64,000 nucleotides of DNA, taken from the NCBI GenBank assembly GCA_040403075.1, contig JBBALJ010000006.1, forward strand, positions 1 to 64,000. The letters run 5' to 3'. Of this stretch, positions 1 to 10,300 are shown one piece after another; position 1 is the stretch's first letter; each line of letters starts with the position of its first letter. The position numbers and the translations under genes are program-made. Origin of the DNA: RGVD01 sp040403075. GTDB lineage: Bacteria > Bacteroidota > Bacteroidia > UKL13-3. The notes below the pieces were generated by a model, which was not told the DNA's origin, ran no database searches, and saw only the letters and a program-made list of their open reading frames with translations.

Positions 1-21
1 ATTATCTAATTGATTATCCAT
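1..21 (-). CDS. 5' end of a leftward gene cut by the window edge
   Basis: Only the first seven codons are present (MDNQLDN). An ATG at 21-19 is preceded by a purine-rich AAAGAAG ribosome site and, further up, by an extended -10 (TGCTATACT, 46-54). It follows the tail fibre gene. Product unknown. Confidence 0.5.
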
Positions 22-45
22 TTTATCTTCTTTCTCTTTTGCTTA

Positions 46-54
46 AGTATAGCA
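46..54 (-). promoter_or_regulatory. Leftward extended -10 promoter TGCTATACT
   Basis: TG-C-TATACT on the minus strand lies about 25 nt before the partial gene at 1-21, overlapping the region just after the fibre stop codon. It has the same form as the other promoters of the window. No convincing -35 is seen. Confidence 0.45.
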
Positions 55-55
55 G

Positions 56-3000
56 CTATATTCCAGCTTTGTCAAGTCGGTCTAATATCTTTTTAACAAT
101 ATCAATAAGTATAACAGGAACTCTATCATAACTCAATGCATCAGGTCTTCCTTGCTCATCATAAACTACAAGATTTTCGAGTCCTGGAATGTTAGCAACT
201 TCTTCTGCTATTAAACCAAAAGCGTAAGTTTCATTTCCTTCTTTTAATTCTTTCTTTCCTTGAAATTTAACTGGGCGTAATTGTCTAAAAGATTCATTGG
301 TAAAAGAAAGATCTGTAACATTTTCTTTATATCTTATAGATGATGTATTTTTATAAATAATTCCAGAAGCACTCATTGCAACATTTGCAGAAATTGTTGT
401 TGTAGTGTCTCCAGATTGAACAAGAAGTCTATCTAAAACATAAATACCACTAGTACCTCTTAGCCATAATTGATAATCTGATCGTGCTTCTACTGCACTA
501 CTGTTTCCACCAGAATTTCCACCTTGCATTATTGCATAATTTACTTGTGCCTTAAACAAACCACTAAGTTGGTCTGGATTATAGGTTGATCCAGCATGCA
601 TTAAAATTCCTGTACCACCACCGTTACCAATATGTCCTTTTGTTGAATTACCAGCAAGTACTCTAAGTGATCCTGTTGATGAATTTAATTCAACTCTATC
701 GTCACCTGCGCTTGTTCTAATGGTAGATCCAGTAATTGTTCCACCTGAAATTCTATTTGCAGACATTGTACCTGTTGTAATTTGACTTGCAACGATTGTT
801 CCTAAATAAGCAGTTCCATTAGTATAATTTATTTGAAAATTACCATCGTCCGAATACATACCATCTGAGCTAAAATTCATAGGTCCAAAATATCCAGATG
901 ATCCTGTTAAATTTCCTTTGAATAATGCATTTCCGCTTGTATCTATTCCTACTGTTTGTGTACCGCCCTTAAAGGCTCTGAGTCCATTTGTAGCATCAAT
1001 TTGAAAAGAGTTACCAGCTGAGGGGCTTGAAAGAATATTAAGTCTTGCAAGGTTAATAGTCCCAGTTGTTATCTGACTACCGTTAATTGTGGTTGTTCCA
1101 TTTGTTAACGCTGCTTCAACTCCCGCAAATGCAATTTTACCTTGAGCCTCACTTAAAGCATCTCCCGCTTTTGTAAATGCAGCGTCAGCTCTATCTTTTG
1201 CAACAGCTGCAGCATCTTTACCTTCTTGTGCTTTTGTATCTGCAGCACCGATTGCAACATATGTTGCTCCTGAACCAATTACAATTTCTCCATCTATTTT
1301 TGCACCTGTAGCATATAGTTTACCAGTTGCATCTACTCTAAAGTTTGCTGTGTTTCTTCCAGCATAGTCTCTGTTTCCCGCCCACAAAATTGCATCTGTG
1401 GTTGTTCCTGTTGGGGTTGTTATTCCTACATAATAAGTTCCTGAAGTTGCGGTAATTGCTGCAACACCTGATGCTACTGCAGTATTTAATTCAATTCCTG
1501 ATTTAGAAATCTTTGTAGCATTTACAGTCCATCCACCAATATTTGCTGAGGTTGTTGTAAATAGTCCGTTAGATCCATTAATTGTAGTTACAAAATCTGT
1601 TCCATTGCTAAATGTAATTCCAGCTTTGTTTAGTATAAACCCTGCAGTTGATAGTATTGGATAAGTATTTCCATTACTTGTTGGTGCTTGTGGCGTACTT
1701 GGTAATATGACTGAGCCTGAAACTAAAGATCCTGCTGTTCCAATAAATACGTTACCCGTAAAGTTTCCAGAAGCTGCAGTTATAGCACCTGTAATAGTAG
1801 CAGAAGTTGATTTCATATTTCCTGCAGCGTCTACTGTAAATGGAGAAGCATTTCCTGTTCCACCAATTTGCAAAATAGTATTAGTTGTTCCATCTCCAAT
1901 AATAGAAATGTCTCTTGCAATTACTGCACCGCCTTGTGTTACTGAGAATTTAGCAGTGTTGTTACCTCCAGATCCTGTGCTTCCAGCATAAAATGCAAGG
2001 GCAGTAGTAACTGAGCCAGTAGCAATTCCAGAATAAAGTCCACCTGTTAATTTTTCAATTTTATTGCTATCAACTGTCCATCCACCAATTTGAGCATTTT
2101 CTGTAACAAATGTATATGCTCCTGAAGATGCAGCAAGATTGATATATGTTGAAGCTGCTTGACCTAATGTTGCACCAAAGTTGTAAGCGTATAAACCATT
2201 TTTATTAATAACGACTCTTGGACCAGTTGTATAATTTGCGCCATTTCCTAGCACCCAAAGGCCAGCGTTTGCTAGAATGCTATCAATTGTTACTGCGCCT
2301 TTAAATGTTCCTGAGTTAGCTGTAATGTCTCCAGTTACTGCAAAATTAGATGTACCATCCCAAGAAAATCCAAGCGTTGAACTTCCTACCTTAAAGGTTC
2401 CATTTGTATACCAATAATTATTTGCGTCAAGAGAGATACCATCATTTGATCCGCTTACGTTTCTTCCTATCTTCATAGCTGTAGCTGGGTTAAAACCATT
2501 AACTGTTATTGGTCCATTAAAGTATCCAGACTGAGCAACTACTGCTCCATTAACGTTTAGTGTTGTTCCATCAAAAAATAGTTTATCCTTTAAAGAAAAT
2601 TTACCAAGTGAGTCTAGGTAGAAGGCTGTTCCTGCATCATAGTATTCTCCTGCACCGCTGTATAGCTTATATGGAACAGTCGTACCATTACCTTGAGCAT
2701 CAATCTTTATTGCAAAAGTCCCGCCTGCTCCAACAGAAAATAGTTTGCTAACTAAAAGGTTAGCTGAATCAACTTTGTCTGCACTAACAGATCCAGCAAA
2801 GATTTGATTTGCTCTTACTGCATTTGCTGCAATGTCTCCATTGTCTACCTTTGAAGGAGTTCCTGATGCTTGTGTGCTTGGACCTGCTGCACCATCAAAG
2901 TCTTTTGCAACAATTTTTACATAATATAGTGTGTCATAATTTAAAGAAACACCTGAAGGCAATGTTTTAACAATAGCAAATGTTCCTTCAGTTTGAATTA

Positions 3001-5641
3001 CTCTTGTAGTACTTGTTCCAGACAACGGTCTGTCTGGAGTAAATCCACTTGTTGTTGATACATGCACTTCGTATGTAACGCTATCTACGTTTGTAACAGC
3101 ATCCCATTTAACTTGCAAAGCACCAAACAAAGGTGTTATAGTTGGAGTTGGAGATGTAGCAACTGGGCTGCCATCGTTAGTCCCTCCTACTGCATTAAGA
3201 GTAATTGTATTACTCTGTACAAATGCGCTTAAATTTCCATAAATATCTTTTGATACTACTCTCACATAATAACTTGTAGAAGCCTTTAGTCCCGAAACAG
3301 AAAATGTTGTTCCTGAAGTATCTTGCTCTGTAAACAAAACTCCCGCTGCATTATAGACTGATACCCCGTATCTAGAAATTTTAGTTTCTGGATTTGACGG
3401 AGCAGTCCATGTAGCAAGTGCGCCATATGAAGCTCCTGTTAAAGCAACTGATGTAGGAACAGAAACTGTTGCTGTTGTTGTAGCAAATATTTGAGAAGTG
3501 CTGTAGTTACCAACAATGTTAGAGTCATTGTATCCTGCAACAGATACGGTATAAGAAGTTCCTGGTGCTAAATTCTTTAATGTGTAAGAAATGGTTCCTG
3601 CACCATTACTCGGAACAGTCTCTGTTGTAATATCTGTAGGCTCTGCTGTAGGGAAATATTTTAAGAAATAACCTTTTGTCTTAACGGTATCAAGGGTATC
3701 TATGCCAAGAACCAAAGATGTTTTATTAGTTGTAGTTACACCTACTGAAGGAGTATCTGGTGGAATTGTGCTAAACGCTGTTGGATCAATTGGGTTTGCT
3801 GCTTTGGCTAATGTAAATAGTGAAACGTCTCCAAATGCTCCCGTCCATCTAAACCTTAAATACTTTGTGTTAAAGTTTGTAACAGTTGCTGCATACAGCT
3901 GACTTGTTGTTGCTTTAAGTGTCCATGGCCCAGTTGAGGTAGTTGACTCGTAAATTTCCATTGACGAAGCACCTGGTACAAGGTAAGGCTGAACAACGTA
4001 TCCGTTTGGAACTCCAAATACGTTAATTAAATTTAAGTCTGGTGTAAGGTTGCTAATTGCACTTTGTTTAACTGGAACCGTGAAAGAAACACCAGCAGTT
4101 CTGTTATCTGCTGCATCTGCACTTTTAAATAATCCAGAGTATCCTGTGTAGTATCCACCAAATTGACCAAACAATTCGTCTTGAGTAATAATAACTTTAC
4201 CGCTTGGGTCTGGATATTTATAAAAGAATCCCGTTAAAGCTGGATCGTCATACGGAGCATAGTTAGTTGTTAATGCAACAACAAAACGCTCACCTGGATC
4301 TGTTGCTGGTAGAGAATAACTAATTTCAATATTGTTTCCAACCCATGCAACGGTACCAACTTGAACATCATTTGGTGGTTGTAAATCTAAATTTGATGCT
4401 ACTGGGTTAACTGGGTTTGCTTTATATGCTGCTGATGGCAAACTTAATATGCCAAAGCTATCTAAGTATCTTGCCCTAACCCAACGCTGAGCTGTAGTTG
4501 GTGTAATTACAATAGCTGGGTTTACAGTACCTCTATATACTTCTAAATACGCTGCGGGGCCTGGATCTATGTTTGATGTTGAAACAAACTCTTCCACAAC
4601 AACTCTAGAAAAAGAAGGGTACGTAATAGGGTTTGGATAATTTGTAAAATTAACTGAGTAACCATTGTTTGAATTTGTAACACTTATTGTTGGAACTGGA
4701 ATTGGATTTACATATGCAGCCGTATTATTAAGCGTTGCTGCGGGACCTTGATTGCCAAAAATATCTTCTGCTACAATAACAATTTGAGCAAAGCTTGTTT
4801 GCGGAACACCAAATAAACCTTCGTTTGCTTGCTTTGTTAAAACATAATCTTGTGAGTTTGTTCCAGCTGGTGCAACCTTCAATACCTTAAAATTGCCATC
4901 AAGCAATTTATGTGTGACAACAAAAAACTGTACATTAGTATTGTCTATTAAATCTGTTTTGGTTGTTGTATTAAAGTTAAATGAAAGCCTAAAATCTTGA
5001 CCTACCCATGTTCCAGTAAGGTTTGTTGGGGCACCTGGCTTTAATGCTTTTACTCCAGTAACAATATCTATTACGTTTTGAGATGTTGTTTTAAACGTTC
5101 CATCATCATACCAATAGTTATCAGCATTGATATATATACCTGACTTTGTTTCTGTTGGGTCAATGTCAGGACCAATTTTTACTTCTCCCGCTGAAACTTT
5201 TCCTGCAAATTCTGCTGTTCCTTCTTGTGCGCTTAATCTAAACTGAGCTACGCCATCTCTAAATGCCCCAATACCTGTTTCGTTAATTATTAATCCTCTA
5301 CCAGTTGGTGGAGATCCTAAAATATTAATTTTTCCTAAGTTTTTTGGCAAAGCATTTGAGTCAGAAGTAGTAGCAAAGATTGATCCACCTTGAAGCCTTA
5401 TGTCTTGACCTTTATTATAAACAACACCATTAGAACCACTTGCATCTGATAAAGGAACTGAATAAGTTTTTACAGCATAGTCAGATCTTCCTGTTAAATT
5501 TTGCGCCCATACTGCAAGGTTATATGTAAGACCTGGTTGCAATCCAGTAATCTGCATTGTGTACTTTGTTTTTTTACCTGGACTCCATTGCGAATTTGTT
5601 GGTGTATTTCCGCCTGCAGTTGATGATGGTGTAGTTGCCAT
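56..5641 (-). CDS. Tail fibre / host-recognition protein with C-terminal S74 chaperone
   Basis: Last complete gene of the tail operon, 1861 residues. The N-terminal half holds several fibronectin-III-like beta-sandwiches (for example LTYNLAVWAQN near residue 40). Residues from about 930 to 1700 are beta-rich repeats with recurring IGGWTV...KI motifs typical of trimeric phage fibres. The last ~95 residues match the peptidase S74 intramolecular chaperone: S1768-I-R-Y-K supplies the family's Ser-x-x-x-Lys region and is followed by a conserved AFGLIAEEV block. In S74 fibres this domain trimerises the shaft and then cleaves itself off. The ATG has a TTAGGG ribosome site. It probably binds the host surface; the receptor is unknown. 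Confidence 0.85.
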   Translation of the reverse strand: MATTPSSTAGGNTPTNSQWSPGKKTKYTMQITGLQPGLTYNLAVWAQNLTGRSDYAVKTYSVPLSDASGSNGVVYNKGQDIRLQGGSIFATTSDSNALPKNLGKINILGSPPTGRGLIINETGIGAFRDGVAQFRLSAQEGTAEFAGKVSAGEVKIGPDIDPTETKSGIYINADNYWYDDGTFKTTSQNVIDIVTGVKALKPGAPTNLTGTWVGQDFRLSFNFNTTTKTDLIDNTNVQFFVVTHKLLDGNFKVLKVAPAGTNSQDYVLTKQANEGLFGVPQTSFAQIVIVAEDIFGNQGPAATLNNTAAYVNPIPVPTISVTNSNNGYSVNFTNYPNPITYPSFSRVVVEEFVSTSNIDPGPAAYLEVYRGTVNPAIVITPTTAQRWVRARYLDSFGILSLPSAAYKANPVNPVASNLDLQPPNDVQVGTVAWVGNNIEISYSLPATDPGERFVVALTTNYAPYDDPALTGFFYKYPDPSGKVIITQDELFGQFGGYYTGYSGLFKSADAADNRTAGVSFTVPVKQSAISNLTPDLNLINVFGVPNGYVVQPYLVPGASSMEIYESTTSTGPWTLKATTSQLYAATVTNFNTKYLRFRWTGAFGDVSLFTLAKAANPIDPTAFSTIPPDTPSVGVTTTNKTSLVLGIDTLDTVKTKGYFLKYFPTAEPTDITTETVPSNGAGTISYTLKNLAPGTSYTVSVAGYNDSNIVGNYSTSQIFATTTATVSVPTSVALTGASYGALATWTAPSNPETKISRYGVSVYNAAGVLFTEQDTSGTTFSVSGLKASTSYYVRVVSKDIYGNLSAFVQSNTITLNAVGGTNDGSPVATSPTPTITPLFGALQVKWDAVTNVDSVTYEVHVSTTSGFTPDRPLSGTSTTRVIQTEGTFAIVKTLPSGVSLNYDTLYYVKIVAKDFDGAAGPSTQASGTPSKVDNGDIAANAVRANQIFAGSVSADKVDSANLLVSKLFSVGAGGTFAIKIDAQGNGTTVPYKLYSGAGEYYDAGTAFYLDSLGKFSLKDKLFFDGTTLNVNGAVVAQSGYFNGPITVNGFNPATAMKIGRNVSGSNDGISLDANNYWYTNGTFKVGSSTLGFSWDGTSNFAVTGDITANSGTFKGAVTIDSILANAGLWVLGNGANYTTGPRVVINKNGLYAYNFGATLGQAASTYINLAASSGAYTFVTENAQIGGWTVDSNKIEKLTGGLYSGIATGSVTTALAFYAGSTGSGGNNTAKFSVTQGGAVIARDISIIGDGTTNTILQIGGTGNASPFTVDAAGNMKSTSATITGAITAASGNFTGNVFIGTAGSLVSGSVILPSTPQAPTSNGNTYPILSTAGFILNKAGITFSNGTDFVTTINGSNGLFTTTSANIGGWTVNATKISKSGIELNTAVASGVAAITATSGTYYVGITTPTGTTTDAILWAGNRDYAGRNTANFRVDATGKLYATGAKIDGEIVIGSGATYVAIGAADTKAQEGKDAAAVAKDRADAAFTKAGDALSEAQGKIAFAGVEAALTNGTTTINGSQITTGTINLARLNILSSPSAGNSFQIDATNGLRAFKGGTQTVGIDTSGNALFKGNLTGSSGYFGPMNFSSDGMYSDDGNFQINYTNGTAYLGTIVASQITTGTMSANRISGGTITGSTIRTSAGDDRVELNSSTGSLRVLAGNSTKGHIGNGGGTGILMHAGSTYNPDQLSGLFKAQVNYAIMQGGNSGGNSSAVEARSDYQLWLRGTSGIYVLDRLLVQSGDTTTTISANVAMSASGIIYKNTSSIRYKENVTDLSFTNESFRQLRPVKFQGKKELKEGNETYAFGLIAEEVANIPGLENLVVYDEQGRPDALSYDRVPVILIDIVKKILDRLDKAGI

Positions 5642-5646
5642 TTACC

Positions 5647-6558
5647 CTAACCTATCTGAACATAATATTCTATGTCCAACGGAACTCCATAAATTTTTGC
5701 AATAGGAGTTGTTAGGGTTGATCTGCTTATTAACGCAGTGCTATTGCTAATCTCGCCCAATACAGAAACTCTTATTGAGTCTAAGGTTATGTCTGAAAAA
5801 GATCCAATTGTTTCTACTCTTACAGTAGAAATGTTTGATAGCGTTGATATATCTGATGGAAAATTTTGTGATAGAACTTGATACCCTGAAGTAACAGCTC
5901 CGTTAAAAGAATAGTTTAATTGTTTTGAAACATTATTAACGTCAGTTAAAGTTACTCTAACAATTCCATTTTTAGTTTCATCTACAGAAGCTAGTATATC
6001 TAGAGAGTCTAGAGAAGTAAATGAAGATAGGTCAAATACAAAGTTATCATTTGTTGTACTTGAGTTGGATTCAATAACAAAATTATATAAACCAACTCTT
6101 GGAGAAAATGGATTTTGTGCAGCATAAGCTTGCTGACTAATATTTCCACTGTTAACAATCCAGTCTTCAGGGGATGAGAAATCAGTTACAATAAGATTAT
6201 CTCTTGCACCAAACACTTTATCATTGTTGGCAGGGAAAACACCTACTTCATATATATTTGCTGCTACAAGAGAATCTACTCTTCCCTTTATGATAATTAA
6301 ATTTGGAGTTCCGTTTCTATAAGATTTTGAGGCAATAGTTGCTCTGGCTATTTCATATCTTAGGGCAAGGTCATTTACATTAGCTGTTGTATTCATAGCA
6401 CCTATGGCTATACTTCCAGCCCACTCCCCGCCGTTACCCGTTAGATACTGCAAGATTGCAGAAGTTCCATTTGTAGTTATCAAATTCTTAGAACGACCAA
6501 TTTCTTTTCCGTCTTGCTTAAATACATAAAGCCCATTTAGTTTAGAGTACAAAGTCAA
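5647..6558 (-). CDS. Minor tail protein, TTG start
   Basis: 303 residues, between two FN3-rich tail proteins. The N-terminal part (GTSAILQYLTGNGGEW, AIGAMNTT) resembles baseplate/fibre-attachment proteins of tailed phages, but I do not recognise a named family. The C-terminal half looks like a beta-sandwich. The reading frame overlaps the upstream gene by 17 nt and has no nearby ATG. Either TTG at 6558, or TTG two codons later (6552) with AAGGTG 7 nt upstream, is the likely start; the latter has the better ribosome-site spacing. Structural role inferred from position. Confidence 0.65.
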   Translation of the reverse strand: MTLYSKLNGLYVFKQDGKEIGRSKNLITTNGTSAILQYLTGNGGEWAGSIAIGAMNTTANVNDLALRYEIARATIASKSYRNGTPNLIIIKGRVDSLVAANIYEVGVFPANNDKVFGARDNLIVTDFSSPEDWIVNSGNISQQAYAAQNPFSPRVGLYNFVIESNSSTTNDNFVFDLSSFTSLDSLDILASVDETKNGIVRVTLTDVNNVSKQLNYSFNGAVTSGYQVLSQNFPSDISTLSNISTVRVETIGSFSDITLDSIRVSVLGEISNSTALISRSTLTTPIAKIYGVPLDIEYYVQIG

Positions 6559-7276
6559 TCACCTTCTTAATAGATCCATTCATAGCAAAATCTTCTGGTC
6601 CCGCCAATCCGTTGTCGTTGTATGGGGTAACAGAAACATTAAAGCGTTTTCTAGGTACGCCAGTAAATGAGAAGGTACCCTTGCTTGCCCCTTGTGCTGG
6701 AGTGTATGCTCTGGCCAAGAAAGTATTAGTAGCAACGTCTATTAGTTTAATTACATAGTTGCTTGAATCGGTAGCTGTATTAAACCCTATAGTTATAATT
6801 GGATAATTGCCAACTGCAGTAATTCCTGTTACCTTATTAAATGGTGCTTTCTGTGGAGCAATCTTATCTGCAAAGTAGTCTACAAATTGTCCAGCAATGC
6901 TTGACTCTCCTTCAAATTCTACTGTAATAGTAACTGTGCCATCTTCTTGTCTCTTTGCAGACCCCGCCACTACAGTAAGATTTGTTGGAGGAGGAAAGGT
7001 AACTGATCCTGTAAATCCTTCTTCTTCATTATCTTCTTGATAGCGTGTAGGGTCATATTTTTCGGATGAGAAAATTGATACTAGATCTTTACCGCCCTGA
7101 TAAGCCAAAAACTGCTGCTTAGATAAGACAAGGATGTTTCCTTCTCCATATAAGGCCTCTAGTTTTTTTCTAGCAATTGGGTCTCTGTTGTTTGGGTCAT
7201 CTTCAGCCATGACAAATATTCCCTTTTGCTGTACGCTAAGGTTTAATATTGCTTGATTATTTGGTGTCGCTGGCAT
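6542..7276 (-). CDS. Minor tail protein with FN3-like domain
   Basis: 244 residues. The C-terminal ~150 residues (from PPPTNLTVVAG) read as a fibronectin-III-like sandwich; the N-terminal ~75 residues are charged and unassigned. The ATG at 7276 has a strong GGAGGA site 5-6 nt upstream, so the internal Met23 is not needed as a start. It is preceded by its own promoter (7298-7306). Probably a tail-tip or fibre-connecting protein. Confidence 0.65.
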   Translation of the reverse strand: MPATPNNQAILNLSVQQKGIFVMAEDDPNNRDPIARKKLEALYGEGNILVLSKQQFLAYQGGKDLVSIFSSEKYDPTRYQEDNEEEGFTGSVTFPPPTNLTVVAGSAKRQEDGTVTITVEFEGESSIAGQFVDYFADKIAPQKAPFNKVTGITAVGNYPIITIGFNTATDSSNYVIKLIDVATNTFLARAYTPAQGASKGTFSFTGVPRKRFNVSVTPYNDNGLAGPEDFAMNGSIKKVIDFVL

Positions 7277-7297
7277 CTGATCCTCCGTAATAGTCTA

Positions 7298-7306
7298 ATT
7301 ATAGCA
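7298..7306 (-). promoter_or_regulatory. Leftward extended -10 promoter TGCTATAAT
   Basis: A perfect TATAAT with TG extension lies in the short gap after the 1977-residue tail gene. Predicted RNA start is about 15 nt upstream of the ATG at 7276, leaving just room for its GGAGGA site. Confidence 0.6.
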
Positions 7307-7319
7307 TTTACGCCGTATA

Positions 7320-10300
7320 TTAGGTAAATGTCTTTGTTGTATCTCCCCAAGCACCATAGTATGTGCTGCTATTATATGTAATTCTCATTCTAACTCTTAT
7401 GTAATGAGTTCCTACAAATGGATAGTCAACATAGAACCTGCTATTACTTGATATGTTTGGACTGGCTGGGTTTCTTGTTCCTGTAGTTGGAGTTCCTGAT
7501 GCTGAAGTTTTATTTTTATAAATTTCATATTCCCAAACCCATGAATCAAATTGACTTGGAACTAAGCTTTGGTTATACCAAAAAAATGACCCTCCAGGAC
7601 TTGAGTAAAACGTGCCACTTGGAATATATTGATGTTTATCTTGAGCAAATACTTGTGGTGCTGGGCCAGTTGGATTGTTTCCGCCTGGTGTTCCAGGAAC
7701 TGTGTATGCTGTGCTAGATATTGTAGTTACTGCCTGTGCTCCCTTGTATGCTGTAACTTTTGCTGTAACTTTTGTGCCTGCTGGCCAGAAAGTTTGACCA
7801 CTATAAATTAAATCCGTAAAAGCAGTACCGTTAGTTGAAAGAGCAGTAACGCTTGTAGTTCTCTTGTAGGTAGTTCCTGTAGTTTTAGATATTACACTTG
7901 GGGTTTTTGTAACCCCATTACTTCCACTATATTCAACTTGATATGAATCAAAATAAGTATTACCTGTCCAAGATAAGGTTAAGTTTTCAGATAGCGATAC
8001 GTTTGAAACGGTAGCTCCTCCTGTAGAAACAAAAAGTATATTTTGAGTACTTAGGCTGGAACCCTTACCGTTTAGTGCACGTGTCCTGATGCTATAACTT
8101 GTGTTATTTGTGAATCCAGTCAAAGTAAGCAATAGCTCTCCGTTTACTGGTGCAGGAAAATTGTTTTGTGTAATTGCAGGAGGTTGATCAACCTTATCTC
8201 CACCAAATCTGCTTGGGTCAATTGTAAAGTCATATGAGTTTGGTTTTGTGGCAGATGTATCTTGAGTTACATAAAGTCTTGCAGATGACTTTCCTCCACC
8301 CTCACTTATTGTTTCTAGCCTTATGATTGGCTGTGCTGGTGCACCAGCTGGTGTACCTGGATCTTCTATGATAGTTCCAAGTTGAACATTATTAAAATAA
8401 ATTGCAACTACATTTGATGTAGAGCCTTGATTCTTTGCATACATTGTGGCATACCAACCTGCTTGCATTGGGTTAGGATAAGTATAAGTTGGAGATGTTT
8501 GTTGATGTGAATCATATACCTGAGCTGATGTACCATCAAAAATTCTCCAAGTGTATGTATCTGCTATTGTTCCAACTAAACTTATTTTAAATGTTACTTT
8601 ATTTAAAGAGTCTTTAACTGCTGTAGCAGTAATAGATGGAGCAGCATCTGTATCAGGATTACTTGATGACCCCGCCGTAAATGAACCTGTTACAGGGGCA
8701 CTGGAGCCGATCTCAGCCCCGTTCTGCTTGAACAGCGTGGTTATTGTATATGTATATGTTTGTCCGTCTTTAAGGCCTTTAAACAATATTTTGTACAAAA
8801 ATGTATTTGCATAATCAATTGTTCCCGATGACCCATCGCTTAATGTATATTTAAATGCGTTTTCACGCTCATCAACAGATGTCCAATCTAAAGCAACTTC
8901 TCTAGTATTACTTACTGCATCTAATCCGTCTGAAACAACAATTGGATTTACTTGACCAAGTACTACATCTGTTCCACGATACTCAAATCCATTATAGTTA
9001 ATTGATTGATAAGTAACTCCTTTTGAAATTACCTTAACATTTACAAAACCTGCGCTATGAGCTGGGGTTCTGCAAGTCAATGTAGAGCTATCAATTACTG
9101 TTACATTTGTGGCAAGGCTTGTGTCAAAATAAACTGTTGGGGGATTACTTGCACTGAAGTCTATTCCGTTACCAATAGTGACTAGTGTTGATCCCGCCGT
9201 AGTTCCTGAAGTTGGCGATAAGCCAAGTATATTTAAATACGTTGGCAATGCAACTGATGGGTATTTATTCTTAAGTGAATCTGGAGCAGATCCTTCATAT
9301 CCAATCTTATTCAACACAACCTCAGTGGTTAAACCTTGACTAAATGTATTTCTTACTGATTGAACAAAGAAGGTAAGTCCAATTATATTTTTTAAGTTGT
9401 GCCTTAAGGATACAACATCTCCTACTTGAATTAATGGATTTCCAAATAAAGATACTGTAATGTCTTTACTAAAATCTTCAGAAGCTTTAGCAACAACTCC
9501 CATAATTGCATTTGCTGTTTTCTTTGACTGTAGCCAATCTGATTGCAATTCAATTACTTCATTTGCATTTTGTGGGTTTAAAACTCTTTCAAGTGTTTGT
9601 TGTTCTGTAAGTAAGATAACATTTCTTGAGAATGTTGCATATTGTGCATTTACAATTCTATTAGAAGAAATAGAACTTTTTGTCCATACTGAATAATTAG
9701 CATTATTTACTAGTGCAAATTTTAACCTAAAGCCTGAATTGATAATGGTTGAATAGGTTAGTGCTGATTCTGGTACTGAGATATAGTATGACTTTTGTTT
9801 TTGCCCACCAGTTTCAAGTATGTTGTAATAAAGGTTGTACATAATTTTTAAATGCTCTGCACCTAAAGATGGGTTAAGGGTTGTCTGTACGTCATAAAGA
9901 TTTAGTCCTACAATCTTAGGGCTAGACTGTAGCATGTAAAACTTTTCACTAATTCTTTTGTTTGCCACAATAGCATCAAGAAATCTTTGAGTAGTAAAAT
10001 GGTATTTAGCTGTATCGTCAAGTATTGATTGACATGCATATAGTTCTGCTAGGTTTGATCCCGTTGAAATAGTGCTTGCTCCAATTGAATAAAAACCAAA
10101 CTTAGTCCCAAGCAATCCACGCTTGTTTGAAGTTTTATCAGAAACAACTCTTATATCATTGATATAGACAAGTATTTTATCAGACTGAACAGTGAATTTA
10201 AGGTTAATAAATTGTGACTCTCTTTTCATATGAACAGGCGTTAGAGGTTCGTTACTAAATATTGAGTTAATTATATGAGTAACACTTTGAGAAAATAATA